Shown: positions 1-8,539, numbered from the stretch's first letter. The stretch is DNA of 64,000 nucleotides from DAHUXD01 sp963736455 (GCA_963736455.1 CAVTON010000001.1:744001-808000), one strand, 5' to 3'. The notes: generated from the letters alone by a model not told the origin. Translations and numbers: made by a program.

Positions 1-515
1 TACGCGTTGCCGATCCCCGAAAACAGCCTCGGATCGGTCAGGGCGCGCTTCAACGTGTGGCTCTCGCGCGTCAGCGCCTCCCGAAAGGCCGAAACCTCCG
101 CGTCGAGGACCTCGAGCCCCCCGCGATCGAAGGCGGCCAGGGCGTCTCGCCCGCGCGCGAGGTGAAGCGACGCACGCTTTCGGGTGCTCGCCTCCGACAG
201 GACCAGCGAGCCCTCCTCGAAATCGAACGCCGCGAGCGCACCGCGTCCTCCGACCCGCGCGCCGCGCTTTTTCCAGTGGAGCCGGCCCGCGATCATCAGG
301 TGGAGGACGACGAAGAGATCTCCCTCGAGCGCGAGGACGATCCGCTTGCCGATCCGCTCGAGACCCGCGACGGTCTTTCCGGAGGCCTCCGGGAGCGGAG
401 GCGCCGTCGACCGGAGCACGAAGGGGCTGCCGAGGCGGATCGATTCGAGGCGGCGCCCGAGGACCCGCGGGGAGAGGGCGGCGAGGTATGCGGAAATGTC
501 CGGCAGTTCGGGCAC
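1..515 (-). CDS. Fpg/Nei-family DNA glycosylase (C-terminus outside window)
   Basis: Base-excision-repair enzyme that removes damaged bases and cleaves abasic sites. Translation from the GTG at 515 begins M-P-E-L-P-D-I. It therefore supplies the Pro2 nucleophile and Glu3 that define the Fpg/Nei family, which is why this start is chosen. About 171 residues are visible: the N-terminal beta-sandwich with a conserved Lys in the IGKR segment and LHLMIAGRL, ending at the GIGNAY segment that normally opens the helix-two-turn-helix domain. The C-terminal zinc finger, if present, lies beyond position 1. It is divergent from the DUF4288-like gene. Fpg and Nei subtypes cannot be separated on the visible part. 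Confidence 0.85.
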   Translation of the reverse strand, partial: MPELPDISAYLAALSPRVLGRRLESIRLGSPFVLRSTAPPLPEASGKTVAGLERIGKRIVLALEGDLFVVLHLMIAGRLHWKKRGARVGGRGALAAFDFEEGSLVLSEASTRKRASLHLARGRDALAAFDRGGLEVLDAEVSAFREALTRESHTLKRALTDPRLFSGIGNA

Positions 516-536
516 GGCGGCGCAAGCTTAGCCCGG

Positions 537-542
537 TAGAAT
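537..542 (+). promoter_or_regulatory. Putative -10 box (TAGAAT) for the DUF4288-like gene
   Basis: TAGAAT lies 44 bp before the ATG at 587, and the same hexamer recurs upstream of the genes starting at 50328, 51306 and 52224. A Shine-Dalgarno-like GAGAAGGAG follows closer to the start. No convincing -35 element is visible. Confidence 0.35.
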
Positions 543-586
543 GCGTCGCCCAACGCGGGGATCCGTACGAGAGAAGGAGTCCGGGT

Positions 587-973
587 ATGAGCTGGTTCAT
601 GGCGGTGATCGTGCGCGGGGCGCACGTCGGCGGGAGGCTCGAAGACGAACGGCTCGGCGATCTGCTCTATCGCCTCATCGAGGCGTCCGACGCCGACGCC
701 GCGTACGAGCAGGCGGTCGAGCTCGGCCGTGCCGAGAGCGACGAGTATGACGACGAGGACGGAACGGCGGTGACGCTGGCGTATCTCGGCCTCGCCGATC
801 TGACCGAGATCGGGCCCGAGGCGCCCGGCCAGGGCACGATCGTCTACAGTCAGCTGCTCCCGCACCGGCCGTCCGAGATGGTCGTGACGGCGAAGGAAGA
901 GCTGACGGTGTTCGAACCGGCCGACACGCTCGACTCGGAGGACGACGAGGGCGACGCGGGCGAGAAGGCCTGA
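587..973 (+). CDS. DUF4288-like small acidic protein
   Basis: This 128-aa cytoplasmic protein has no signal peptide or membrane segment. The start at 587 follows GAGAAGGAG with good spacing and gives the N-terminus MSWFMAVIV. The segment around residues 25-50 (IEASDADAAYEQAVELGRAESDEY) is like the repeated 'Asp-Ala-Glu' helix of DUF4288 proteins, but that assignment rests on pattern memory only. The C-terminal 20 residues are strongly acidic (SEDDEGDAGE). Function is unknown. It lies in its own short transcription unit between the glycosylase and the NmrA-like gene, 29 bp before the latter. Confidence 0.6.
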   Translation: MSWFMAVIVRGAHVGGRLEDERLGDLLYRLIEASDADAAYEQAVELGRAESDEYDDEDGTAVTLAYLGLADLTEIGPEAPGQGTIVYSQLLPHRPSEMVVTAKEELTVFEPADTLDSEDDEGDAGEKA

Positions 974-1002
974 GGATCCGGCGGAGTACACTTCGCCCTC
1001 CC

Positions 1003-1872
1003 ATGATCCTCGTCACGGGCGCCACCGGGCGGATCGGCCGAGAGCTCGTCCGCGAGCTCGGCGCCATGCGCGCCCGGTTTCGCGCCCTCGTGCGAAGCTC
1101 GGGCAAGGCCGAGACGATCCGGCACGCGGGCGGTGAGGCCGTCGTGGGTGACTACGGGGATCCGGCCGTTCGGCGGGCGGCTGTCGAGGGCGTCGACACG
1201 CTGTTTCTCCTGACCCCGGCCTCCCCCGACAAGGTCGCCGCCGAGAGCGCCCTCGCCGAGGCGGCCGTCTCCTCCGGGGTCTCGCGGATCGTCAAGATTT
1301 CGGCCGACGGCGCCGACGCCGACGCGCCGCCGATCTTCGCTCGTCTCCATCGCGACGTCGAGCGCCGGATCGAAGATCTCGGGGCCGCATGGACGTTCCT
1401 GCGGCCGGGCTTCTTCATGCAGAACTACCTCACGTTCGCCGACGGCATCCGGTCGCACGGCGCGATCTTCGCGGCGGCCGGGTCGGGGCGGCACGCCGAC
1501 ATCGACGTGCGCGACATCGCCGCCGCGGCGGCGCGGGTCCTGACCGGGGAAGGCCACGACGGGCGCGCCTACACCCTGACCGGTCCGGAGGCCCAGTCCC
1601 TCGGCGAGGCCGCGCGCAAGATCTCGACGATCACCGGCCGCGACGTCCGCTTCGTGGACGTCGCGCCGGACGACGCCCGCCGGGCGATGGTCGCGACGGG
1701 CGTCGCGGAGTGGCTGGCGGACGCTCTGCTCGATCTCTTCGCCTGGTACCAGCGCGGAGAAGGGGCGAACAACGGATCCGCGGTCGCCGCCGGCGTCGGT
1801 GAAATCCTCGGCCGGCCTCCGCGCTCCTTCGAGAGCTTCGTCCGGGAGAACGTCCAGGCCTTCGGCGGGTAA
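1003..1872 (+). CDS. NmrA-like NAD(P)-binding oxidoreductase
   Basis: This 289-aa atypical short-chain dehydrogenase has an N-terminal dinucleotide motif TGATGRIG at residues 5-12. It continues as a Rossmann fold ('VVGDYGDPAVRRAAVEGVDTLFLLTPA', then 'RIVKISADGAD', then 'TFLRPGFFMQN'). This layout is typical of NmrA/QOR2-type proteins that reduce quinones or sense NAD(P). The usual Tyr-x3-Lys catalytic pair is not evident, as is common in this subgroup, so an enzymatic role is not certain. A TACACT hexamer lies 10 nt before the ATG and no Shine-Dalgarno is seen. The physiological substrate is unknown. Confidence 0.8.
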   Translation: MILVTGATGRIGRELVRELGAMRARFRALVRSSGKAETIRHAGGEAVVGDYGDPAVRRAAVEGVDTLFLLTPASPDKVAAESALAEAAVSSGVSRIVKISADGADADAPPIFARLHRDVERRIEDLGAAWTFLRPGFFMQNYLTFADGIRSHGAIFAAAGSGRHADIDVRDIAAAAARVLTGEGHDGRAYTLTGPEAQSLGEAARKISTITGRDVRFVDVAPDDARRAMVATGVAEWLADALLDLFAWYQRGEGANNGSAVAAGVGEILGRPPRSFESFVRENVQAFGG

Positions 1873-1897
1873 GCGGAAGGCCGCAGGCAGGCGAAGG

Positions 1898-2959
1898 CTA
1901 CGAAAGCTCCGCCGGAGGCCGGGTCAGGAGAAGCGCCCGGCGCGAGTGGCGTTCGAGCGCGAGACGGACGAGCTCGTCGAGCAGGCGCGGAAGCGGCAGA
2001 CCGCTCGCCTCCCACAGCTTCGGGTACATCGAGATCGCGGTGAATCCCGGCAGCGTATTGATCTCGTTGACGAGGACGCGTCCGCTTCCGCGTTCGAGGA
2101 AGAAGTCCACGCGGGCCATCCCGGAGACGCCGCACAGACGAAACACCTCGATCGCGAGCCGGCGCGTCGTCTCCGCCACCTCGGGCGCCACCTCCGCCGG
2201 AATGATCAGCTTCGCCTTGTCCTCGCGATACTTGTCGTCGTAGTCGTAGAACTCGTGGCCGGGGACGATCTCGCCGGGGATCGTCGCCTTCGGCTCGAGG
2301 TCGCCGAGGACGGCGCACTCGAGCTCGCGGCCTTCGATGCCCTCTTCGGCGAGGGCTCGTTCGTCGTAGCGAAGAGCCGAGGCGATCGCGGCGGGAAGAT
2401 CCTCGCGCCGCTTCACCTTGGTGACGCCCACCGAGGAGCCGCCGTTGGCGGGTTTGACGAAGATCGGGAGCGGGAGAAGACCCGCGCGGGAAGACTCCTC
2501 CGGTCCGCGCAGGACGACGGCTCTCGGTGTGGGAATCCCGGCGTCCCGGAGAAGCGCCTTGAAGACTCCCTTGTCCATGCCGATGGCCGAGGCCGTCACG
2601 CCCGCCCCGACGTAGGGAACGCCCAGGGTTTCGAGAAAGCCCTGGAGCGCCCCGTCCTCTCCGGTCGTGCCGTGGATGATGGGAAAGACGACGTCGATCC
2701 GCCCGGGGGCGATCTCGGCCGGCACCAGCGCCGTTCCCGCCGTCCCGGCCGTGCGGAACCGCGGCGGCGCGTCGCCCGAGGACAACAGGCCCGACGACTC
2801 GGCCGGCGGAAGAAACCGGCCCGCCTCGCTCACCGCGATCGCGACGACCTCGTACTTCGCGGGATCGAGCGAGGAGGCGATCGTGCGCGCGGAGACTCGC
2901 GAGACCTCGCGCTCGACCGACTTCCCGCCGAAGAGAACCGCGACGCGGATCCGGGTCAC
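1898..2959 (-). CDS. ddl: D-alanine--D-alanine ligase
   Basis: ATP-grasp enzyme that makes the D-Ala-D-Ala dipeptide for peptidoglycan. The 353-aa protein has HGTTGEDG at residues 96-103, the ATP-binding KPANGGSSVGV from Lys169, and the omega-loop EFYDYDDKY around residues 237-244. The Tyr of this loop marks D-Ala rather than D-lactate specificity in the family. The metal-binding VNEINTLPG is near residue 298. Its ATG overlaps the serA stop codon (ATGA), so it is probably translated with serA as the last gene of the moaB-to-ddl operon. Length and motifs are normal for DdlA-type enzymes. Confidence 0.95.
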   Translation of the reverse strand: MTRIRVAVLFGGKSVEREVSRVSARTIASSLDPAKYEVVAIAVSEAGRFLPPAESSGLLSSGDAPPRFRTAGTAGTALVPAEIAPGRIDVVFPIIHGTTGEDGALQGFLETLGVPYVGAGVTASAIGMDKGVFKALLRDAGIPTPRAVVLRGPEESSRAGLLPLPIFVKPANGGSSVGVTKVKRREDLPAAIASALRYDERALAEEGIEGRELECAVLGDLEPKATIPGEIVPGHEFYDYDDKYREDKAKLIIPAEVAPEVAETTRRLAIEVFRLCGVSGMARVDFFLERGSGRVLVNEINTLPGFTAISMYPKLWEASGLPLPRLLDELVRLALERHSRRALLLTRPPAELS

Positions 2960-4533
2960 CAGCTCACCACGCGGACGTCTTCGACCGCCGGAATCGCGCG
3001 CAGCCGGTCGAGGACGGCTTCGGCGGGCGCCGAGTCCACGGCGATCACGGCCGCCGCGCGCTCGCCGCCGCCGCGCGCGAGCGAGAAGTTGGCGATGTTC
3101 ACACGGGCCTCACCGAGGACCGTTCCGACGCTGCCGACCACGCCGGGCACGTCGCGGTTGCGCAGGAAGACGACCGTCCCCTCCGGGCGGAACTCGAGCG
3201 GCAGATCGTCCACGTGCACGACCCGGGCATCGGTCCCCGAAAAGAGCGTCGCGTCCGCCGTCGATCGCGAGCCGTCTCCCGACAGCGAGACACGCATCGA
3301 GCGGGCGTACGGGCCTGGGTTCTCGTGGCGCGTTTCGGACACCGACACGCCGCGGTCCTGGGCGAGGAAGAGGGCATTGACGAAGTTGACGGTCTCCGGG
3401 GTGTGCTTTTCGAGCGCGCCCTTGACGGCCGCGACCGCCACCGGGCGCAGCAGGTCCTCGGGAAGACCCCATGTCTCGACCGCCAGCCGCGAGAACTGCC
3501 CTCCGAGCAGCACGGAGAGAAAGTGCGAGGTCCGCTCCGCCAGGCGCATCCATCCGGCCGCGCCCTCGGCATCCTTGGGGCCGCGAAACGGCAGATTGAC
3601 GGCCGGAACGTAGGCCGCACCGGCGAGCGCCGCGAGAAGCGCCTCGACCGTCTGGACGGACACGCGCTCCTGCGCCTCGACCGTCGAGGCGCCGAGGTGC
3701 GGTGTCGCGACGACGTTCGGAAGCCTCAGGATCGGATCGGCCGGATCGGGCGGCTCGGGCTCGAAGACGTCGAGCGCCGCTCCCGCCAGCCGGCCGTCCT
3801 CGAGGGCCGCCAGCAGGGCCGCCCGATCCACGAGGCTCCCGCGCGCGACGTTGACGAGAACCGCGCCGCGCTTGATCCCCGCAAGCTCCGCCGCCCCGAG
3901 CAGCGGCTTGCCCTTTCCGACCGCGGTCGAGTGCAGGGTGACGACGTCGGACTGCGCGAGCAGCTCCTCGAGCGTCACGAGCGGCACTCCCATTTCGCGC
4001 GCCTTCTCGACGGGGAGGTAAGGATCGTGCGCGAGCACGCGCGCCTCGAATGACCGGGCGCGCGACGCGACCCGCGACCCGACCTGTCCCAGGCCGACGA
4101 TGCCGACGGTCTTCCCCGCGAGCTCCGTGCCGACGAACTTCGACTTCTCCCACTTGCCCTGCGCCATCGAGGCGGCGGCGGAAGGAATTCGGCGCAGCAG
4201 CGCGAGGAGCACCGCGAAGGTGTGCTCGACCGCCGAGACCACGTTGCCCGTCGGCGAATTGAGCACGAGGACGCCGCGCGCCGAGGCCGCCGGCACGTCC
4301 ACGTTGTCCACCCCGACGCCCGCCCGGCCGACGACCGAGAGCCTCGGCGCGGCGGCGAGAAGGGCCGCGTCCACGCTCGTCGCGCTGCGCACCAGGAGCG
4401 CGTCGGCGTCGGCGAGAGCGCCGAGGAGCGCCTCGCGGCTGGAGCCCGCGAGGTCCACGACGTCGTGGCCGGCCCGGCGCAGGAGATCGAGGCCGGCCGG
4501 CGAGACCTTCTCGGCGACGACGACGCGGCTCAC
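2956..4533 (-). CDS. serA: D-3-phosphoglycerate dehydrogenase (long, ACT-type)
   Basis: First committed enzyme of serine synthesis, oxidising 3-phosphoglycerate to 3-phosphohydroxypyruvate. The 525-aa protein shows the NAD-binding GLGQVG at 147-152 and the catalytic triad Arg231 (NVARG), Glu260 (DVFEPEP) and His279 (TPHLGAST). An intervening domain follows, then a C-terminal ACT-like domain from about residue 450, which in this family senses serine. The GTG start overlaps the stop of the upstream aminotransferase (GTGA), and its stop overlaps the ddl start. Adjacency to a serC-like gene supports a serine-pathway role. Confidence 0.95.
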   Translation of the reverse strand: MSRVVVAEKVSPAGLDLLRRAGHDVVDLAGSSREALLGALADADALLVRSATSVDAALLAAAPRLSVVGRAGVGVDNVDVPAASARGVLVLNSPTGNVVSAVEHTFAVLLALLRRIPSAAASMAQGKWEKSKFVGTELAGKTVGIVGLGQVGSRVASRARSFEARVLAHDPYLPVEKAREMGVPLVTLEELLAQSDVVTLHSTAVGKGKPLLGAAELAGIKRGAVLVNVARGSLVDRAALLAALEDGRLAGAALDVFEPEPPDPADPILRLPNVVATPHLGASTVEAQERVSVQTVEALLAALAGAAYVPAVNLPFRGPKDAEGAAGWMRLAERTSHFLSVLLGGQFSRLAVETWGLPEDLLRPVAVAAVKGALEKHTPETVNFVNALFLAQDRGVSVSETRHENPGPYARSMRVSLSGDGSRSTADATLFSGTDARVVHVDDLPLEFRPEGTVVFLRNRDVPGVVGSVGTVLGEARVNIANFSLARGGGERAAAVIAVDSAPAEAVLDRLRAIPAVEDVRVVSW

Positions 4534-5639
4534 GCCGGGGCCTCCGCCGCGCTCTCGTCGAGGGCGGCGAGCAGCTTCTCGAGCGAGGCGAGGTCGACGT
4601 CACCCATGTGCCCGATCCGGAAAGCCGCGGCCTTCCAGGGACCGTATCCCCCGCCGATCGTGAACCCGCGTTTCTTGACGCGCTCGACGAGGGCCTCGGG
4701 CGAAACTCCCGGCCTCGGCCGGAGGCACGACACGGTCCACGAGCGCGAGCCCGCGGGCGCGGCGAAGGAGTGGCCGCGCTCGGCGGCCCAGGCCTCCGTC
4801 CGTTCGCGCAGCGCGTCGTGGCGCGCCCATCGGGCCTCGATCGTCTCGGCGAGGATGTGGTCGAGCTGGACGTCGAGCGCGAACAGGTGGGGGGTCGAGG
4901 GCGTGTACGGCGTCTGGCTCTTCGCGGCAAAGGCCTCGGCCTCCGAAAGACGGAGGTAATGCGCCCTCGAGCGTTCTTTCGCCCGCGCGCGAAACCGATC
5001 CGACGCGAACGCGAGGCCCAGTCCGGGCGGCAGGGCAAAGGCCTTCTGGGACCCGGTCAGCGCGAAGTCGAGGCCCCACGCGTCGCACTCGACCGGCGAG
5101 CCGCCCATCGACGTCACGACGTCGGCGAGGACGAACGCGTCGGAGCCTTCCCGGACCGCGCGCGCGATCGCCGCCAGGTCGTTCAAGACGCCCGTGGACG
5201 TTTCGGAGTGGACGACGGTGACGGCCTCGTAACGCCCCTTCTTCAGGGCGCGCCGCACCTCGTCCGGATCCACCGGCGCGCCCCACGGCGTTTCGAGCGC
5301 GTCCACCGCGAGGCCGAGGTCCCGCGCGCACCCGGCCCAGCGCTCCGAGAAGGCGCCACAGGTGATGGCGAGCACCCGCTCCGGCATCAGGTTCAGAAGC
5401 GCCGCCTCCCAGAGGCCTGTCGCGGCCGAGGTCGCCGTGAAGACGAAGCCCTCCGTGCGGAAGACCCGCGCGAGCCTCGACGGGATGTCGGCGTAGAGAT
5501 CGGCGAACGCCTTGCCGCGGTGGCCGATCGCCTCGTGGGCCATCGCCTCGCGCACGGCGTCGCGAACCCACACGGGGCCCGGCAGAAAGAAGCGGACCTG
5601 TCCGGGCCTCCCGCCCGTCGAGTCGAAGGGGGACGTCAT
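4530..5639 (-). CDS. serC: Class-V aminotransferase, probable phosphoserine aminotransferase
   Basis: PLP enzyme of the SPT/AGAT/PSAT type, 369 aa. It has a 'FLPGPVWVR...IGHRGKAF' N-terminus, an Asp at about 173 (LADVVTS) to bind the pyridine nitrogen, and the Schiff-base lysine Lys199 in TGSQKAFALPPGL. Standing alone the fold could be alanine-glyoxylate or serine-pyruvate aminotransferase. Direct coupling to serA (4-bp overlap) makes 3-phosphohydroxypyruvate transamination the best guess. It lies 13 bp after the HAD phosphatase stop. No dedicated serB was recognised; the neighbouring HAD enzyme could in principle hydrolyse phosphoserine, which is untested. Confidence 0.8.
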   Translation of the reverse strand: MTSPFDSTGGRPGQVRFFLPGPVWVRDAVREAMAHEAIGHRGKAFADLYADIPSRLARVFRTEGFVFTATSAATGLWEAALLNLMPERVLAITCGAFSERWAGCARDLGLAVDALETPWGAPVDPDEVRRALKKGRYEAVTVVHSETSTGVLNDLAAIARAVREGSDAFVLADVVTSMGGSPVECDAWGLDFALTGSQKAFALPPGLGLAFASDRFRARAKERSRAHYLRLSEAEAFAAKSQTPYTPSTPHLFALDVQLDHILAETIEARWARHDALRERTEAWAAERGHSFAAPAGSRSWTVSCLRPRPGVSPEALVERVKKRGFTIGGGYGPWKAAAFRIGHMGDVDLASLEKLLAALDESAAEAPA

Positions 5640-5652
5640 GAGGAGCCGGATT

Positions 5653-6312
5653 TTACTTGCGATCGCCGAGGGCCGTCAGCCACGACGGCACGTCCCCGAT
5701 CGATTCGAGAAAGGCGTCCGGGCGGACGCGGGAGAGCTCCTCGCGCGTGCGCGACCCGCCGGGAATCAGCGCGACGCGGCAGCCGGCGGCGCGCGCGAAC
5801 TCGAGATCCACTTCCATGTCGCCGACGACCGCGGTCTCGAACGGGGACGCGCCGGCCTGCTCCATCAGCCGCACGAGCATGGCCGGGTCGGGCTTGGCGG
5901 GCGTCGCGGCGTCCGGGCCGGCGACGTCCCGGAATCGCCCCGCCACGCCCCGAGCCTCGAGGATCATTCGCGAGAACGCCGCCGGCTTGTTCGAGGCGAC
6001 GGCCATCGGATGGCCGCGGACCTCGAGGATCTCCAGGGCCTCCGCGACCCCCGGGAGCAGGTGCGACTTGGGGACGGCCACGTCGGGATACCGCTCGCGA
6101 AACAGCCGGACTCCTTCGGCGGCGCGGTCCGGTCCGACGGCCTTCTCGAGAAGGCGTTCGAGACCGTGTCCGACCATGCCGCGGACTTCGTCGAGCGGCA
6201 CTTCCGGCGCGCCGAGGCCCCGCATCGCGTAGGCGAGGGCGTCCGCGATGGCGGCATATCCGTCGATGAGCGTGCCGTCGAGATCGAAGACGACGAAGAC
6301 GGGCCGGCTCAC
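5653..6312 (-). CDS. HAD-superfamily phosphatase (Gph/MupP-like)
   Basis: This 219-aa haloacid-dehalogenase hydrolase starts at the GTG at 6312, overlapping the stop of the NamZ::MobB gene (GTGA). Motif I is FDLDGT (Asp10 nucleophile, Asp12), motif II lies in 'MAVASNKP', the motif III lysine in 'PAKPDP', and motif IV is GDMEVDLEFA. This is the phosphoglycolate-phosphatase-like subgroup, which also includes MupP, the MurNAc-6-phosphate phosphatase of cell-wall recycling. Its position directly after a NamZ domain makes a muropeptide-sugar role worth considering. A housekeeping Gph or a phosphoserine phosphatase are equally possible. Confidence 0.85.
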   Translation of the reverse strand: MSRPVFVVFDLDGTLIDGYAAIADALAYAMRGLGAPEVPLDEVRGMVGHGLERLLEKAVGPDRAAEGVRLFRERYPDVAVPKSHLLPGVAEALEILEVRGHPMAVASNKPAAFSRMILEARGVAGRFRDVAGPDAATPAKPDPAMLVRLMEQAGASPFETAVVGDMEVDLEFARAAGCRVALIPGGSRTREELSRVRPDAFLESIGDVPSWLTALGDRK

Positions 6313-8006
6313 GCCGTCTTTCGGCTGCCGTTGCCGGATTCGCGCCCCTCCCGGTCCAGGCCGGCGGCGCGCACGACGGTCGCGACGATCGCATCCCAGT
6401 CGCCGAAGGAGAGCGTGGGAACCGAGCCGTGAAACGGTCCATCCGAGATGCGGGCGATGGGTTCGACGACTTCCGGACGCGAGACGCCGGTCCGAATGAC
6501 CTCGATCTTCGGCATCGGCAGCGACTTGTAGCCTTCCACCAGAACGAGGTCGCAATCCCCGAACTCCCGCCGCAGCACCCGTTCGAACTCCTCCTCCTCG
6601 CCGAAACGGCGCGCGCTCGTGCGTCCGGGCGTGACGAGCGCAGCGACCGCGGCGCCGGCCGCGGCGTGGCGCTGGGAGTCCTTGCCGGCGACGTCGTCGT
6701 CGACGTCCCTCGTCGTGTGCTTGATCGTTCCCACGGCGAAGCCTCGCGCCTTGAGGCGCGGCACGAGCTCGACCAGGATCGACGTCTTGCCCGAGTCGTG
6801 CCCGCCCACGAACGCGACGACCGCCGGGCGGCGATCGGGATAGAGCAGATGCGTCTCCCGCCGCGACTGGAACTGGCGCGCGCCCTCGTAGTGCCGCGCG
6901 ATCTCGCCGCGCAGGCCCTCCCCGGCCTCGAGGGTTTCGCGGAACGTCCGCGAGCCCGTCAGCAGGTCGATCGCGGGGCGATCGTCGAACTCGTAGCGTT
7001 CGGTCCGCCACCGGAAGTCGAGAGGAGCCGCCTTGCGGGCGGCTTCGATGATCCGCAGTCCGGTCTGAAAGGGCCGGAACGCGGCGCGTTCGGTGACGTG
7101 GATCCGGGCGCCGCCGCACGTCTGTCCCGCGTGCTTGTCGAACATCGGGCGGAACTGCGCGGGCAGGAACGCCACGCCGGGCAGAGCGAGCGCGTTCAAG
7201 GCGTCGGTGAAGGCCGCCGGGTCGAGCCACGGCGCGCCGAAGACCTCGAAGGGCCGTGTCGTGCCCCGGCCCTCCGAGAGATTGGTGCCCTCGAGCAGGC
7301 AGAGGCCCGGGTAGACGAGCGCGGTGTCGGTCGTGGGCATGTTCGGCGAGGGAGGAACCCAGGGCAGCCCCGCGTCCGCATATCCGAGATCGCGGGCCCA
7401 GCCGGCCGCCGGGCTGACGACGAGGTCGAGATCGAGCCGGCGCTCGGCCGCGAAGAGCCGCGCGAGCTCGCCGGCCGTCATGCCATGGCGGACCGGAATC
7501 GGATGAAGGCCCACGAAGGTCAGGTAGCCCGCGGAGGCGGGAGCGCCCTCGACCTCGCCGCCGATCGGGTCGGGACGATCGCAGACGACGAACCGCAGGC
7601 GGGAGGCGGCGCACGCCTCCATGGCCAGCAGCATCGTCCAGATGTAGGTGTAGTAGCGGGTGCCGACGTCGGCGACGTCGAAGACGATCGCCTCGAGGTC
7701 GGCGAGATGCTCGCGCCGAGGCTTAAGGCTCTCCGCGGTCGGGCCGTAGAGCGACACGACGGGAAGCCCCGAGGGCGCATGGATCGAGCCCTGGACCGCC
7801 TCCATGTAAACCGCTCCGCCTTCCAGGCCGTGCTCGGGCCCGAAAAGGCGGACGAGGCGCACGTTCGACGCCGCGCGCAGCGCCTTCCACGTCGGCACGC
7901 CTCCGGACGTCATGCCCGAGGCGTTGGTGATCAGTCCGACCCGCTTGCCGGCCACCGGCCACGGCTTTTCCAGAAGGACGTCGATCCCGAAGCGGACGGA
8001 GCTCAT
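6309..8006 (-). CDS. Fusion: NamZ-type exo-muramidase (DUF1343) + MobB
   Basis: This 565-aa protein has two complete families in one frame. Residues 1 to about 390 match DUF1343/NamZ, exo-N-acetylmuramidases of cell-wall recycling. Landmarks are 'GLITNASG', 'LFGPEHGLEG', 'DVADVGTRYYTY', 'VCDRPDPIGG', 'EGTNLSEGRGTT' and the terminal 'RETHLLYP'. Residues from about 393 match MobB, the GTPase partner of MobA in Mo-MGD synthesis, with Walker A GGHDSGKTS at about 401-409, 'GTIKHTT' and 'LVLVEGYKSLP'. No ATG, GTG or TTG lies at the junction (near nt 6830), so MobB cannot start separately. No signal peptide is visible on the NamZ part. Upstream moaB is 12 bp away. Confidence 0.85.
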   Translation of the reverse strand: MSSVRFGIDVLLEKPWPVAGKRVGLITNASGMTSGGVPTWKALRAASNVRLVRLFGPEHGLEGGAVYMEAVQGSIHAPSGLPVVSLYGPTAESLKPRREHLADLEAIVFDVADVGTRYYTYIWTMLLAMEACAASRLRFVVCDRPDPIGGEVEGAPASAGYLTFVGLHPIPVRHGMTAGELARLFAAERRLDLDLVVSPAAGWARDLGYADAGLPWVPPSPNMPTTDTALVYPGLCLLEGTNLSEGRGTTRPFEVFGAPWLDPAAFTDALNALALPGVAFLPAQFRPMFDKHAGQTCGGARIHVTERAAFRPFQTGLRIIEAARKAAPLDFRWRTERYEFDDRPAIDLLTGSRTFRETLEAGEGLRGEIARHYEGARQFQSRRETHLLYPDRRPAVVAFVGGHDSGKTSILVELVPRLKARGFAVGTIKHTTRDVDDDVAGKDSQRHAAAGAAVAALVTPGRTSARRFGEEEEFERVLRREFGDCDLVLVEGYKSLPMPKIEVIRTGVSRPEVVEPIARISDGPFHGSVPTLSFGDWDAIVATVVRAAGLDREGRESGNGSRKTA

Positions 8007-8018
8007 CGGCGCGGGATC

Positions 8019-8525
8019 TTAGCTTGAGGCGGAGGGATGATCGGGGCGTTCGCCTCGGACGAGGGCGGCGGCGTGGACGAGGACCGGCAGGATCGCCGCC
8101 AGGCAGTCCGCGGCGCCCCTCGGCGAGCCGGGCAGGGCGACGACCAGCGCCCGCCGGCGCACGCCGACGACCTGCCGCGAGAGATACGCCGCCGGGAAGC
8201 CGTGCGACGTGTCCGAGCGCATCTTCTCGGCGAGGCCCGGGACTTCGAAGTCGAGCACCGAGCGCACCCCCTCGGGAGTCCGGTCGCGCGGGGCGACGCC
8301 GGTGCCGCCGGTCAGAACGACGAGGTCCGCGCGGTCGTCGTCCGTGCGCGCGCAAATGGCGCGGGCGACCTCGTCCGCTCCATCCGGAATCGTCGCCCGG
8401 TCCACGACTCGATGCTCGATCCCCGACCGGGCGAGCGTCTCCTCGCAGGCGGGACCGCCCCGGTCGGGCCGGGCGCCCGCCGAGACGCCGTCGGAAACGG
8501 TCAGGATCGCCACGCGGAGGGCCAC
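8019..8525 (-). CDS. moaB: Molybdopterin adenylyltransferase-type protein (MoaB/MogA)
   Basis: This 168-aa protein is of the MoaB/MogA family, which adenylylates molybdopterin before metal insertion. It shows 'ILTVSDG' near the N-terminus and the substrate loop TGGTGVAPRDRTPE from residue 72. It is the first gene of the minus-strand operon and starts (GTG) only 20 bp from divergent moaA. A TATATT hexamer lies 6 nt before the GTG and no Shine-Dalgarno is seen, so the mRNA may be leaderless. MogA and MoaB activity cannot be separated by sequence alone. Confidence 0.9.
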   Translation of the reverse strand: MALRVAILTVSDGVSAGARPDRGGPACEETLARSGIEHRVVDRATIPDGADEVARAICARTDDDRADLVVLTGGTGVAPRDRTPEGVRSVLDFEVPGLAEKMRSDTSHGFPAAYLSRQVVGVRRRALVVALPGSPRGAADCLAAILPVLVHAAALVRGERPDHPSASS

Positions 8526-8530
8526 CCGGC

Positions 8531-8539
8531 TAATATAGA
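8531..8539. promoter_or_regulatory. Shared divergent promoter core between moaB and moaA
   Basis: The 20-bp gap contains one AT-rich core, TAATATAGA. Read rightwards, TATAGA (8534-8539) ends 6 nt before the moaA ATG. Read leftwards, TATATT (8537-8532) ends 6 nt before the moaB GTG. Both would place transcription starts at or next to the start codons. No -35 consensus is visible. Confidence 0.4.

Noticed and set aside
296..991. Minus-strand 231-codon frame over the DUF4288-like gene
   Set aside because: The real minus-strand gene here is the Fpg/Nei glycosylase in another frame from 515. This frame has no motif and opposes the better-supported plus-strand gene.
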